Shown here piece by piece: positions 7,330-18,800 of a stretch of 23,226 nt of DNA. The DNA is from a virus: IMG/VR virus record IMGVR_UViG_3300020183_000481, positions 1 through 23,226 of that record. One strand, written 5' to 3'. A program made the translations under genes and the position numbers. Below the pieces are notes generated by a model, which saw only the letters and a program-made list of their open reading frames with translations, had not been told where the DNA came from and ran no database searches. Position 1 is the stretch's first letter. Every line of letters starts with the position of its first letter.

Positions 7330-7747
7330 TTTGTATGAGTCGCGTCGTCGCGGATTGACCGAGAATTATGCCGCTACTGCCGCAGCGAATCAGTATTCGC
7401 GCACGTTGTCTCAGCAGCGTGGCGCGAGGCAGCGTTTGGCTGCGTTGCGCCAGTATGAGCAAGCACAACCGCAGTTGGTGCGCGGCTATTCGCAACGGAA
7501 TCTTGTGTCTCCGAATGTGCGTAGCGGTATTTTCAATCGTGCGATGCAGGATTTTGCTTCGGAGCGTGCACGTAATTTGTCGGAGTTTGATATGGGTCAG
7601 GCTGAGCAGATGCGGGGTTTTGATTTGGAGGATGCGAGGATTTTGCAGCAGTATCGGAGTGCGTTGGGTGATTTGGAAATGGATAAAGCAAAAGAAATTG
7701 CGAACGCTGCACGTCAGTTGTTTGCCTTCAGAGCAGGAGTAGCGTAA
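7313..7747 (+). CDS. Internal virion protein-like, 144 aa
   Basis: 144 residues from ATG 7313, chosen over an upstream in-frame TTG at 7286 because it is a proper ATG with AGGA six bases upstream. The protein is almost all helix and rich in Gln, Arg and Ala (ENYAATAAANQYSRTLSQQR; LVRGYSQRNLVSPNVRSGIF; FDMGQAEQMRGFDLEDARIL). The RGYSQRNLVSPNVRSG stretch resembles conserved unknown proteins of podovirus-like phages located among internal-core genes. It has no cysteine or membrane segment. The stop overlaps the next start (TAATG). A component of the internal core or ejected set is likely from context. Confidence 0.72.
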   Translation: MAYDPSLYESRRRGLTENYAATAAANQYSRTLSQQRGARQRLAALRQYEQAQPQLVRGYSQRNLVSPNVRSGIFNRAMQDFASERARNLSEFDMGQAEQMRGFDLEDARILQQYRSALGDLEMDKAKEIANAARQLFAFRAGVA

Positions 7748-8865
7748 TGCCACCAGTCCCAAATCCACCGAAGGGTGGTCGTGGAGTAACCACCTATAAT
7801 CCAACCGACCCAAATCTTGCGGACATGTCGCCGGATGAGTTTGTTGCTTGGGCAAAAAAGAACGGGTTGTTTCAGTACAAGCCAACTTCTAGTGTTGGTG
7901 CCAGTGCCGGTAAGGCAACTACTGCTTCTGACCGTTTGGCTCAACAAAAGTTTGATTATGAACGGCGTCAGGATGCCTCCGAATCTGCTCGTGCTGAGCG
8001 TACGTTGGCGGCGTATCAACAGATGTTGTCCGGTGGCGGTTACAGGTCTGGTATGGACAAGATTTTGGGGATGATTGATTCGCAGGCTGGGACGTCGCGG
8101 GGGAATGTGCAGAAGGCTTATCAGGATGCTTTGGCTGCGATTGCGGGTGGTTATGGTACGGCACAAGATTTGACGTCGCAGGGTTATGGTGCGTTGGAAC
8201 AGTTCTTGCGTCAGAATCCGAACAATCCGTATGCGAATGTGCAGGTGTCGGCTGGGTCGGCGCCTGATGCGATGGAGCAGTTGTTGTCTGCGTATGGTGT
8301 GTCGGCTGAGCCCGTGCGTGCGCAAGTTGCCGCTGAGCAGCAGGCTGCGCAGCAGGGGGCTGCCGGGTTTCAGAATTTGTTGTCTACGTTGGGTGCGTCG
8401 GCTCAGCAGTCTGATGCGTCTCGTTTGGCGGAGATGATGATGGCGAGGAATTTGGCTGGGGAGACGTTGGGTACGCAACGTGCGACGTTTGAGTCGCAGG
8501 CTGCTCGTGCGCAGGCTGATGCGTTGGCGCAGATTGAGGCTCAGTTGGCTCAGGCTCGGTTGGAGCAGGAGATTGCGGCGAATACTCGTCGTCAGTCCAT
8601 TGAGGATGCGATTGCTGCGGCTGGTGGTATGGTGCCGAACATTGGTTCACCGACTGCTACACCGACTGCTACACCAACGGCTACACCAACGGCTACACCG
8701 ACGGCTACACCTGCAAGGCTGGTTGACATGTTGGCTGATAGGGCTGAGTCTGCAAATCCTACGTTGAAGAAACGTATTGAGGAGTTTGTGAAGAAGAATC
8801 CGAATGCTGGGATGAAAAAGATTAAGAAAGAATTCCCGAAGATTGCCGCAACCCTCAAGGGGTAG
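7747..8865 (+). CDS. Internal virion protein-like, 372 aa, PTAT repeat
   Basis: 372 residues starting at ATG 7747 (TAATG overlap). No enzyme motif was recognised. After a short Pro-rich start there is a small domain (LADMSPDEFVAWAKKNGLFQ), then a long Ala- and Gln-rich helical region (residues about 55-295; for example LGTQRATFESQAARAQADAL). A PTAT linker of five tandem units follows, and the last 50 residues are a compact Lys-rich domain (LKKRIEEFVKKNPNAGMKKI). The long helical body, lack of cysteine and place before the giant gene suggest an ejected core protein comparable in role to T7 gp14/gp15. That is inference from position and composition. Confidence 0.75.
   Translation: MPPVPNPPKGGRGVTTYNPTDPNLADMSPDEFVAWAKKNGLFQYKPTSSVGASAGKATTASDRLAQQKFDYERRQDASESARAERTLAAYQQMLSGGGYRSGMDKILGMIDSQAGTSRGNVQKAYQDALAAIAGGYGTAQDLTSQGYGALEQFLRQNPNNPYANVQVSAGSAPDAMEQLLSAYGVSAEPVRAQVAAEQQAAQQGAAGFQNLLSTLGASAQQSDASRLAEMMMARNLAGETLGTQRATFESQAARAQADALAQIEAQLAQARLEQEIAANTRRQSIEDAIAAAGGMVPNIGSPTATPTATPTATPTATPTATPARLVDMLADRAESANPTLKKRIEEFVKKNPNAGMKKIKKEFPKIAATLKG
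8650..8709 (+). repeat. Five 12-bp tandem repeats (PTAT linker)
   Basis: Five in-frame units of CC(G/A)AC(T/G)GCTACA at 8650-8661, 8662-8673, 8674-8685, 8686-8697 and 8698-8709. Units 1 and 2 are identical, as are units 3 and 4. They encode Pro-Thr-Ala-Thr, a stiff, extended linker. Copy number may vary between relatives. Confidence 0.9.
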
Positions 8866-8886
8866 CGGTTGGGGTTATGGGTAGAG

Positions 8887-9885
8887 ATGGCTGACGATTT
8901 TGTTCTCGCTTTAGCAAGAATGCTCCAAGGCAAGGGCAATGTGTCGTCGGGCGACCTCAACGTACTGTTTTCGCCAGAAGTTGCCCAACTTACGGGAACC
9001 GATTATCAGAGCGCAGAACAAGCCGGCATGGACGAAGAAATGATGCTTCGTGAGTATGCCCCCAATTTCTTGTATACGCGGTCTTTGGACCCCAAGGACA
9101 TTCGGGCCAGTTTGGCGAATGCGTTGATTGTTGAGGGTCGGGCGCCTTGGGAAGTGAAACGAGATGCTCAGGCGTATGCGTCGGCGCAAGCCGAAGCGGA
9201 CGGAACGTACGATTTTGATGCCAACAGTAAAGAGTTGGAGAATTTTGTTGACACCATTTTTAGGGAGTCGAACGCTTTGCAGGTTGCCAAGTACAAGAAA
9301 CAGCAGAAGGATACAACGAATAATCTTCCTCCCGAGGATTTGGATTTTACTTTGGAGCAGTTGGAGCCGGAGTTGATGCAGATGCTTGCGTCAAGTTATT
9401 CGCAAGTTCAAAAGGATAAGGCAAGGACAAAGGTTGACCCCGCTTCGGTGAGGTATGCAACCGAGTATTTGAAGGGGAAGCGACCGGCTGAAGAGGCTGC
9501 GGCACAGAAACGTTCTGATGTTTACGCTGGTAAGGCGGGTGTTGGTGGCGTGGTGGGGCAGGGAATCAAGGATATTGGTGCAGCAATTATGCGCCCTTTC
9601 AAAGAGGGTTCGCTTAGCGACACCCGCAAACAACGCAAAGAGAAGAAGGCTGCGGCCGATGTAGCGGAAAAAAGTTATCAGTACACTTTGCGCACCATAG
9701 TAGAACGTGCCGCCGACCCGCAGCGTATTGCGGACGAGGCGACCGCAAAACAGCGGGAAAAGAATTTGGAACAGATTATGCAGGTTGTTGCACAGTTGGC
9801 GCAACAGAACGCTAGAGCGGCGGGGTACACGCCTTATCGGGAAGCACTCATTAGGAGAGCAAACTTTATCCGCGGTGGTGACTGA
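8887..9885 (+). CDS. Internal virion protein-like, 332 aa
   Basis: 332 residues from ATG 8887; an in-frame TTG at 8869 would add six residues, but the ATG has a GGGTAGAG site just upstream. No family recognised. The N-terminal half is acidic and helical (DDFVLALARMLQGKGNVSSG; SLDPKDIRASLANALIVEG). The middle contains a Gly-rich stretch (AGKAGVGGVVGQGIKDIGAA, residues about 210-230), which could insert into or cross a membrane. The C-terminal third is a basic coiled coil (LSDTRKQRKEKKAAADVAEK). It has no cysteine. The stop overlaps the giant gene's start (TGATG), so production is probably coupled to it. A pore or core protein of the ejection apparatus is a reasonable guess. Confidence 0.72.
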   Translation: MADDFVLALARMLQGKGNVSSGDLNVLFSPEVAQLTGTDYQSAEQAGMDEEMMLREYAPNFLYTRSLDPKDIRASLANALIVEGRAPWEVKRDAQAYASAQAEADGTYDFDANSKELENFVDTIFRESNALQVAKYKKQQKDTTNNLPPEDLDFTLEQLEPELMQMLASSYSQVQKDKARTKVDPASVRYATEYLKGKRPAEEAAAQKRSDVYAGKAGVGGVVGQGIKDIGAAIMRPFKEGSLSDTRKQRKEKKAAADVAEKSYQYTLRTIVERAADPQRIADEATAKQREKNLEQIMQVVAQLAQQNARAAGYTPYREALIRRANFIRGGD

Positions 9886-12800
9886 TGGCTGTTGACAATT
9901 CGGGGGCGACGTTTCAGGAGTTGTTGAATCAGTTGGCGAAAGCCAAACCGCTCCCCGTGTCTCCGTCGCCGTTTCGCACGAAAAAAGCGATTGCTGGTTC
10001 GCAGTTGGGTGATACGCAACTTGGTGCGGTTTCTGCGGCACCTTCTTTGCAAGACCAGATTGCGCGTATTGCCAAAGGCAATACCGCGCCGACTGGGTGG
10101 AAGGGGGCGTTGTACAGGGGTTTGAATTCTCCTCCGGGCAAAGTGGTGTTGGGTGGTTTACAAATAGTTGATACGCCGCGACGCGCAATCATAAGCACAT
10201 TGAAAGAAACCGTTGATGCGTTTGACACCGACCCGAATACGACAACTTCGTTGGGTGATTTTGTTAGTCAGGTGAAAGACCCGACGTTTGGTTTTGGTCG
10301 CATTTACGCAAAACCGGGTGCGGGTGGTCGAATTGTCGGGTTTATCGGAGACGTGTTGTTGGACCCGATAACGTATGCGACGTTTGGTGCTTCTGTTCCG
10401 TTGAAGGGCGCAACAAGTGCGGCGACCGCAGCAAAGTTATTGGAAGCGGGTGCCGGTAAAACCCTGTTTAGGCAGAGCGCCAATTTGTCTGGTCGTGAAG
10501 GTCGTGCGGCTTTGGCTAAGGTTTTGCAGGACATGGGTGCAGAAGCAGGTGTTGTGAAGAATGTTTTGGCTCGCGGCAAGTCTGCGGTTCCTCGCGAGTT
10601 GGCTGAAGAGTTGGGTTTGCCTCGTAACGGTTTGTACATGTTTGGTTCGCGTGTGCGTGTTCCGGGTTCTGGTGTTATTGGTAGCGCGTTGGAGCGTGGA
10701 GTTGTTGGTAGTCGCCTGTTTTTGACAAACACAAAATGGGGCACAAAACTGCAGTACATGTACACGCCGCGCGGTGTGAGCGGTGTGTATGGTGACGTCA
10801 GTCAAATTCGTGCAGATTTGGCTTCTGGTCGTTTGGATGCCGAAACCGCGAATGCGATGCTTGCTGGTTTGAATGGAATTGAGTTGGGTCGCAGGGCGGG
10901 TGCCCGCGCTAGGGGAGACTATGGTCGTGGCGCGGCGCGCGCAATGGAAGACCAGCAGGCACAAAAATTTGATACAGAAATTCATCGTTTTATTGAAAGT
11001 GCCGATGACGCCGCGTTGACAGCGGAACAGCGGAAGGCTCGCAATCTTGCGCAGGGCGTGTTGGAGGCTGCGCGCGTAAACATTGAGGGTGCGGGCAAGG
11101 TTGTTGATGACACTTTTGAGTTGAAGAATCCCGCACTCCAAGTTGATGAGGCAACTGGTGTTGTGACGAACAGGTATGTTCCGCATGTGTATTCTGACGA
11201 TTTTTACAAGTGGGCGGAACGCAATCCGCAGGACCCGTTCTTTCAGTTGATTGAACGCGAGGATGCGGTGAACGTGTTGGATATGCGCAACAGTTTGGCT
11301 CACCGCGGAATGAAGAAGGGAACCAATTTTTTGGAGACGGACAAGGTTATCAAGTACGGGACGATTGAGGAGTTGAACGCCTTGTGGCGTGAAACGACCG
11401 GACTTGATTTTGATTTGTTTGAAACGTCCATGTCCAAGATTTTGAGCAAGTATGCGCGCACGGTTGATTCTGCGCATTCTGTGTTTGCGTTTTTGGGTGA
11501 GTTGAAGAACACAAACTTTTTGCGGATGATGGAACAGCAGGGTGTGATTGACCCTGATTATCTGCGCGCTATGGCGGTGCATCAGGACATGATGTTGAAG
11601 AATGTTGCAAGGTTGGCGGAAAAGAAGAAGAACGCTGCCGGCGCGTTGAGGGATGCGGTTGTTGAAATGTTTGACAACAATGTGCGGCGCGGGCCGATGG
11701 CGACGATGCGCCGTGTCGTGTCCGACACCGGCGAGGAAATCAGGCTTGCTACTGCTGCGGTGAAATCGGTTGACCAATCCGTTGCGCAAATAGAAGCCTT
11801 GTCCAAGACGCTGGATGAGATTGCGGTTGAAACTCAGGCAAAGATGGTTGAGTTGACGTCGGCTACGGTTGAGAAGAATGTTGTGATGGGACATATTGGC
11901 GACATTATGCGGCGCGCCAGCGATGAGGCAACAAGTTTGGCGCGGCAGGCGCGCCAGTTGGCGCAAGACGCTGCTTCTGGTCGGCAAAGCGCGGAGGCGT
12001 TGGAGGAGCGTTTGGTTGATTTGCAAACCAATCTTTCTCGCGCTGATGCAGCATTTTCTAGGGCGAATGAAACGGTTGAGTACATGCGGGTGTACGGGGA
12101 CGAGTTGGGTCCTGCGATGCAGAGGATTTATCAGACGATTCGGCAGCAAAGCAACGATGGGGATTTGCCTGCGATGTTGGCTGCGGGTGAGACGTTTGCG
12201 AAAACAGGCGATGAGGAGACGGACAGAATCATAGACATTTTGATGCGTCCGTTCAATCATCTTCCGTACAAGAACACGGTTGATTTGGACAACGAATGGT
12301 TGTCGTTGACGATGGATTCAAATGAGTCTTACGGGCGGGTGCTGCGGAGTATTCCGGGTGATGTTGGTGGTGATGTTGAGGGCGGAAGGGTTACGCGCAA
12401 AGGTATGGCGTATGAGCGTTCGGCTACGCGCAAATTGACTCAGGACAATGTGAATGAGATAGTTGGTCGTGCCGCAACCGTTGGTGATAATCCGGAGAAG
12501 GTTGGGGACGCATTTTTCTTTATGACTGCCCGAATGTTGCGGTATGCGTTTGATGCCGCGGGTGGTGGCGACGCTGGTTTGGCTGCGCAAAAGGCTTTGG
12601 CTGACGAACTGTTGACTTTCGGACCGGGGGTGTCGGCGCGCGCGCGGGCATGGCAGGAGGCGAACGGTGCGGTTAGCAGGATTGTTGAGCAGCGTAAGGT
12701 TTTGGAAGAGTTGGGTTCTCGCAGGGTGATGCGCGGCGGAGAGTACGAGAAGTACGAGCAAGCGGTGATAGACATTGCTGCGTTGGAAGAAAAATTGAAG

Positions 12801-15800
12801 GATGCTGGTACGTTTGTTGACGAGTATCCGACGGTTGGTGCAGCGTATGATTCTTTTAGGGTTGCGTTCAATCAGGCAAAATCTGGTGGTTTGGAAGATG
12901 CCAGAACTTTTGCGTACAAGGCGATTGATTTGGTGGCGGTAGCCGCCGAAGCAGAGCCGTCTTTGCGTAGAAGCCCAAGTTGGATAACGTTGATGACTCT
13001 TGCAAATGATTTTGAAAAAGCGGTTGCTGCCGGTAACACAATACAGAATACTGGTGCTTTGGATGCGCTTTACGCCAGATTTGTAAAAGAAGTTACCGAC
13101 GCGTTTACTGACCCGGTTCAGGTTCAACGAGATGTTGAGTTGTTGAATTCTACGCGTCGTCGAGCCGCAGAGGCGATGTCGCTGGATAAAAGTTTCAATG
13201 ATGCCAAAATGAATTTGGACATCAGCGTGAAGGATGCCGGTGTGAAAGTCGCAAATTATCAGTTGTTGCACGCTGCGGATATGGCGGTTGATGCGTTGAC
13301 ACGTTTGTTGCCGAACAACACCCCGACGGACACGTTGTGGCGTTTGGCTTTGTCTGGTGCTGCGCGTCAACAGTTGGCGCATGTGGAGAGGTTTGAGAAA
13401 GTAATTTCGCAGGGCAGGACAATTCTGTCCACGATAAGAGACGAGGTGTACGGCGTCCCGTCGCATGAGCGAGCGGGACGGTTGGCGTATCTTGTTGAAC
13501 AGTTGTCGCCGGATGACAAAGAAGCGTTGTATTCGGTAACGGGGGATTTGACGTTCATCACGGATACGGTTGGTCAGTCTCGTGGTATTCAGTATTATCG
13601 TCGTCACAATGGCGAATACGAGCGTGTATTGAACGACATTGTTACCCGACATCAAGGTCCGAATTGGAAACGTCAAACAGAAATTGAGGGTTTTGGCGGT
13701 TATGTAAAAGTGGAATCTCGCGCAAAGTATTATGATGCCGATTACGACAGAACCAGCGAGTCGTACAGCGGGAAAGCAGAGTTGGATGATGTTTTGTCAC
13801 CGAATCAAGAGGAGGCTTTGGCGCGCAACAGGTTGTTGAAGGAGTCGGAGAATCGCATCAACAAGTTGCAAAGTTCAACACCCGACGCTTTGCGTCGGAT
13901 GATTGATGATTTGGTTGAACGTGGCAGCATTGACGCAGAAACAAAATCGCGTTTGTTGGATGAACTTGCAAATGCCGAACAGTTGGCGAATGCCGCAATG
14001 GCTCGTTCTCGTCCCAAGAGTGTTGCCGATTTGACAAAAGAGTTGGATGCCGCCAAAAAATCCAAGGATTTGGACAAGGCGGCAAAGGATGAGTTGGTGA
14101 AGAAACTTGAGTCGGAGTTGCGTTTTGCGCGGCAACGTGTTGATTTGCCGGAGCGTGTTGCCAAACGTGTTGCTGAGGGTGCGAGAAAAGACGTGACCGA
14201 CACTTACGGTTTGGCTCGCCAGTTTTGGATGGCTACGCGCGTGGACAAGGGGGGTGCCAGTCGTGCTCCGCGCCAGATTGACGATTTCTTTACGCTTGCT
14301 TTTGGTGACGGTGAGATTCGAGTTGGTTGGACTGGTGGTTCGCGGAAACCTGTTTATCGTTACGGCGGAGACATGTCGGATGAGGTTCAGACTTGGAATC
14401 CGTCAACTGGTGCAATGGAAACTGTGATGTTGCAGGATGTTTCCGAAGAAAGTTATGCGAGGCTCGTTGATGCGACGATTGCTGCGGCTCGCGCAGAGAA
14501 GGCTAGAAGGATTGCGACCATTCGGGCTAAGCGTGGTACGCCGGAGTATTTGGAACAAAAGTTGGTGTACGACCTTGAGTATTATGATTTAGAAATTCGG
14601 GACAGGGCTGGTTCGCTGAATACGGTTGGTGAGGTTGTTGACGCAGACAAGGCTCGGCGTTTGGTGAACGAGCGTCATGAGTTGTTGTTGGAGCAGCCGT
14701 TGTTGAAAGAGAATGTGTCAGTTTCTAGGACGGATGCTGAGCGTGGAATGGCGCAGGATTTGTTGCGCCGCAACGGCGCCAAGGTTGAGGCAATAGACAA
14801 AGAGTTGAATGACATGGAGAGGCGTGCTCGTCAACTTGTGCAACGTGGTGAGGGTAGCGGCGAGGTGATAACTCGTCGTGTTGAGGTTGAGGATTCTATT
14901 TTTGGTTCGGCGGCTAAGCGTAACAACATTCGTATGCGAGAGTTGCGGATACTTGCGCAGGACCCGAGTGCGGCACCGGAGTATGGGTCGCTCGATTTTG
15001 GTTTGGAATCTTCGGTGACGTTGGGTGGGGATTTTGGTTTGGTGGAGCATTTGCGCAGCAAGATTCGGCAGTTGGAGGCTGCCGTAAAGGTTGTTGAGCA
15101 GGCAAAGAAGAAGGGTACGCAGGAGGCGATTGACAAGGCGAAGGCGCGAGCGCCGAAGCGGGTACAGCAGGCGGTTGAGGCTGCTGAGATGATTGCGAAC
15201 AATCCTGTGTTGCGCAGGCGATTGGATGCGATTTTGTTGTTGGATAGCGCCGACCCCGCCAAGGCGGAGAAGGCGTATCGGGATTTGTTGATGCCCAAGA
15301 AGGTTGGTTGGTTGGGTGATTCTCGTTTGGGCAAGGAGGTGGATGAGTCTGGTGATTTGTTGCGTGGTGTGCCGACTATTGTGAAGAACAAGATAAATGC
15401 GGTTCGTCGTGCAGCGCGAAGTCTGCGGGAGATTGAACGCAGTCCGGAATACACTGCCGCCTTAGAGCGTCAGTTCAAGAACGAATTTTTGAAGATTCTT
15501 GCCGCCGTGGACATCAACAATCAGGAGTTGGAATTTGCCCAACATGTCTTTGACTCCGCGGCCAGAGGGCGCATAAATCGTTTTTCTTCTCGTGATGTGA
15601 ATGGTGTTGGAGATTTTTCTGCTGATGCGGAAGTTTATGTGATGAACGAACTTGCGTTTGACAACAAGATGGTTGACCGTTTGTTGGCAAACAAGGCTGG
15701 TGAGTACTATTTCACGGTGAACGGTTTGCGTGTCCGCGACCATGTGGCTCGCGATGTTGCCGTGGCAGAACTGGGTGGAAAGTTCCGTTACAAGGTTGAG

Positions 15801-18800
15801 ACTTCCGAATCTTCTAGTGGCGTGAAGCAGTACAAGGTTGTGAACTTGGACAGCGGGGCTGTTTATCATTACGATGAGTTGCCTGCCGAGTTGATTACGG
15901 ATACGGTGTTGGAAACCCGTGCACCGTTTTACACGTTGCCCGGTACGAATTTGAGTCCTACTGGCATGCGTGGACCTTTGGCTGGGGATTTGGCAAACGA
16001 GTTCAGGGAGTTTGCTGGTCGTCGTGGCGAGCGTGTGGTTTACAAACCGAACAGGGCTTTGCATGCGGCAGGTGAGGTTCCGTATCACGGTGATGAAACG
16101 TTTGCGGTTTATTCAACCGGTTCGGGGACGCAGCGTGTGTTCAAGATGTCGGAGATTGATGGTGTGGTGTCAAAAAATAGTGCCGATGCGACGGTGGTGA
16201 CGTATCCGAGGGGTGAGGACCCGCTCGACCCGAGGAATGTGTTTGCTGGTATTCGTGATGATTTTGATTCTATTTATGAGCCGACCGCCAAGGTTCCGGA
16301 TAAGAAGTCTGGTTTGTCGTATGATGCGGTTGAGGGTGATTTTGCTAGGGCGACGGAGGGTTTTGTTCGGGCGCGCAGTCAGAAGAGGTTGTCTCAGTTG
16401 CGTACGGCGCGGGAGAAGTTGGTTGCCGAGTTTGAGGTTCAGACGCGCAAACGTTCGGAGGCTGCTACTCAGGAGTTGAATGCTCGCACGTTTGATGCTC
16501 AGAGGGCTGCCCGCACTCGTCGCGCTGTGGCTGCTGACAGGTTGAATGATTTGCGTAAAGAAATTGATGCGTTGGACAAACAGATTCGTTCAACGAATCC
16601 TGTTGTCCGCATGAACACTTTGATGAATGCGTTTGATTTGATTCGTAAGGGCGACCCCGAGAATGGTGTTTTGCCGGGTTTGTTTCGTGACCCGACGATT
16701 TTGCGTCGTCTTGGTGTCAAGGTTGAAATGGACCCGCGTTCGGTGACAGATGAGCAGGCGTTGGAGGGTTTCAAGCGTTATGTGGAGGGTTTGAAGCGTG
16801 GCAGATTGCGCGCTGGGAAGAACGAAGAGGTTATCAACGAGGTTGCGGCAAGCGAGTTGAAGCGTCGCAGGGACGTGTTGAAGCAGGCTTGGTCGGAATC
16901 GGAGTCTGGTTTGTTGCTGGCCCGCAAAGACATGGCGGAAAAAGTGATTGCTGCGAACAGGAAAGCGTTGCAGGAAATCATGGATGGCGGTCCGGGGGAA
17001 ACGCTGTTGCGTACGTTGCGCGGACATCGGGAAGAGTTGGCTCGCGCTGAACGCGAGTTGGGTTTGGCGAACAAGGATTTGGCGCGAACAATAAAGCAGG
17101 TTCGCGGAAAGATTGAACCGGGTGAGGATGTTTCGGCTGCTGCTGAACGAATTGCTCAACAGATGGCTGAGCAGGCTTCGGCAAATCAAGTGTCTTTTGG
17201 TATGACTCGTGATGCAATCGAGGCGGCGAAGGTTGAGGCGCAGGCGTTGTTGAGGGAGCGTTGGTATCAGGATTCGTATCTTGAACAGGCAAAGACAACG
17301 TTGTTGGGTGTTCGTTCTACTGTTGCTGCGCGTGAAAGTATTTTGGCTTCGTTGAAGCAGCAACAAAAAGTTGTTGAGCAGCAGTTGGATGCGATTGGAA
17401 AATCTATGTCTGCGAATACTTTGACGGTGACGGAACACAAGCGTCTTGGTGCAGAGTTCAGAACGTTGAAGTTGAAGTTGGATGGGCGTGGCAAGGTAAA
17501 GGGTTTGAAGCAGAGAATTGCTGATGCTCAGGAGGAGATTGCGAAGTTGCATGAGCGGCGTTTGAAGGTTGAGGGTGAGATTGCCCAACATCGTTCTGCG
17601 TACGATGTTGGTTTCTATGCGCAGTTGACGAAAGATGATGCGGTGCGTCGCATGGAGTTGGTGAAACGGACGATGGACGATTTGAAAGAACTTCGCAAAC
17701 AGGCCAAGGGGGTGAAAACAAAGGACGCGGGTTGGGAGGCGGATGTTGATGAGTTGGCGGAGGAGGTGCGCAAGATTATTGACCAGTTGAACGAGTTGCC
17801 CAAGGGTCCGGACACGGACAGGTTGGCTGCGGTGTTGACGGGTTATGCGGAGGCTAAGGCAAATTTGTTGAGGGCGCAAACCGCTTCGGAAGAGTTTGCG
17901 ATAAACAGCGTCTTCGGTGCCCAAGCGCATTTGATTTTCAGAAACGTTCTGTCTGATGGTTGGGTTGAGTTGAGTGGTGTGAAAGGTGCCGGTAGTGGTG
18001 CGTTGGAAGCGTTTGCAAATCTTGAGTTGAAAGAAAACATGCTTGAAATTTTCAACAACATGGGTCGTTTGCGTGACCCCGTGTTTGTGAAAGAGATGCA
18101 ACGGTTCACGGGCAGGTACACGAGGTTCTTCCGAGCGTGGGCTTTGGCGACACCCGGTTATCATGTTCGCAACACGCTTACCAATGCGTTCATGATGGTG
18201 GCTGCTGGTGGTAAGCCGAGATTTTTGTCTGAGGGCGCCAAAGAGTGGGATGCCTTGTACAAGGCTGTCTACGAAGGCGGGCAGACGATTGACGATTACG
18301 TTGCGTCTATTCCTGACGCCGTTCGCCGCAAAGCGGTGAACGACGCATACGATGCGATGCTCGGCTCTGGTGTTGGCAACGCAGAAGAGATTGCGTTTGA
18401 TATTGGAGGACGGTTCACGAACAATGCGTGGACAAAGTTGAACAGAAGGGCTGCGATTAGGATTGAGCAGCATTCGCGTTTCATGTTGGCGTATGACGGT
18501 GTGCGTCAAGGGTATGGTGTGAACGGTGCGCAGGCTCGGGTACGCAAGTTCTTGTTTGATTACGAGGACATTTCGAGGTTGGATGTTTATGCGCGTAGTG
18601 TGATTCCGTTTTGGATGTGGACGAGCCGTAACTTCCCGTTGACGATTCAGAACATTTACATGAATCCGAAGCCTTACCAGTTTTACGGTAATTTGAAGCG
18701 TGCTTTGGAAGATGAGGACAAGACTGACCGTTTGCCGTTGTGGATGCGCGAGACTGGCGGGTTTGGTTTGGCTGGTACGGGTTTGGCGTTGACTCCGGAC

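Noticed and set aside
8650-8709. Tandem repeat as a CRISPR or origin iteron array
   Set aside because: Units are 12 bases with no spacers and stay in frame inside a gene, coding for a PTAT linker.
10437-12260. Second long antisense frame (607 codons) inside the giant gene, with another at 12318-13676
   Set aside because: Same cause: strand skew removes stops. The plus frame has natural protein composition and overlaps its neighbours properly, and the antisense products look like shadow translations.
16590-18509. Long open frame (639 codons) on the minus strand inside the giant gene
   Set aside because: The plus strand has few A and C runs here, so minus-strand stops (TTA, CTA, TCA on plus) are rare by composition. 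The translation is Arg/His/Gln-rich with no domain, and there is no ribosome site or operon context.
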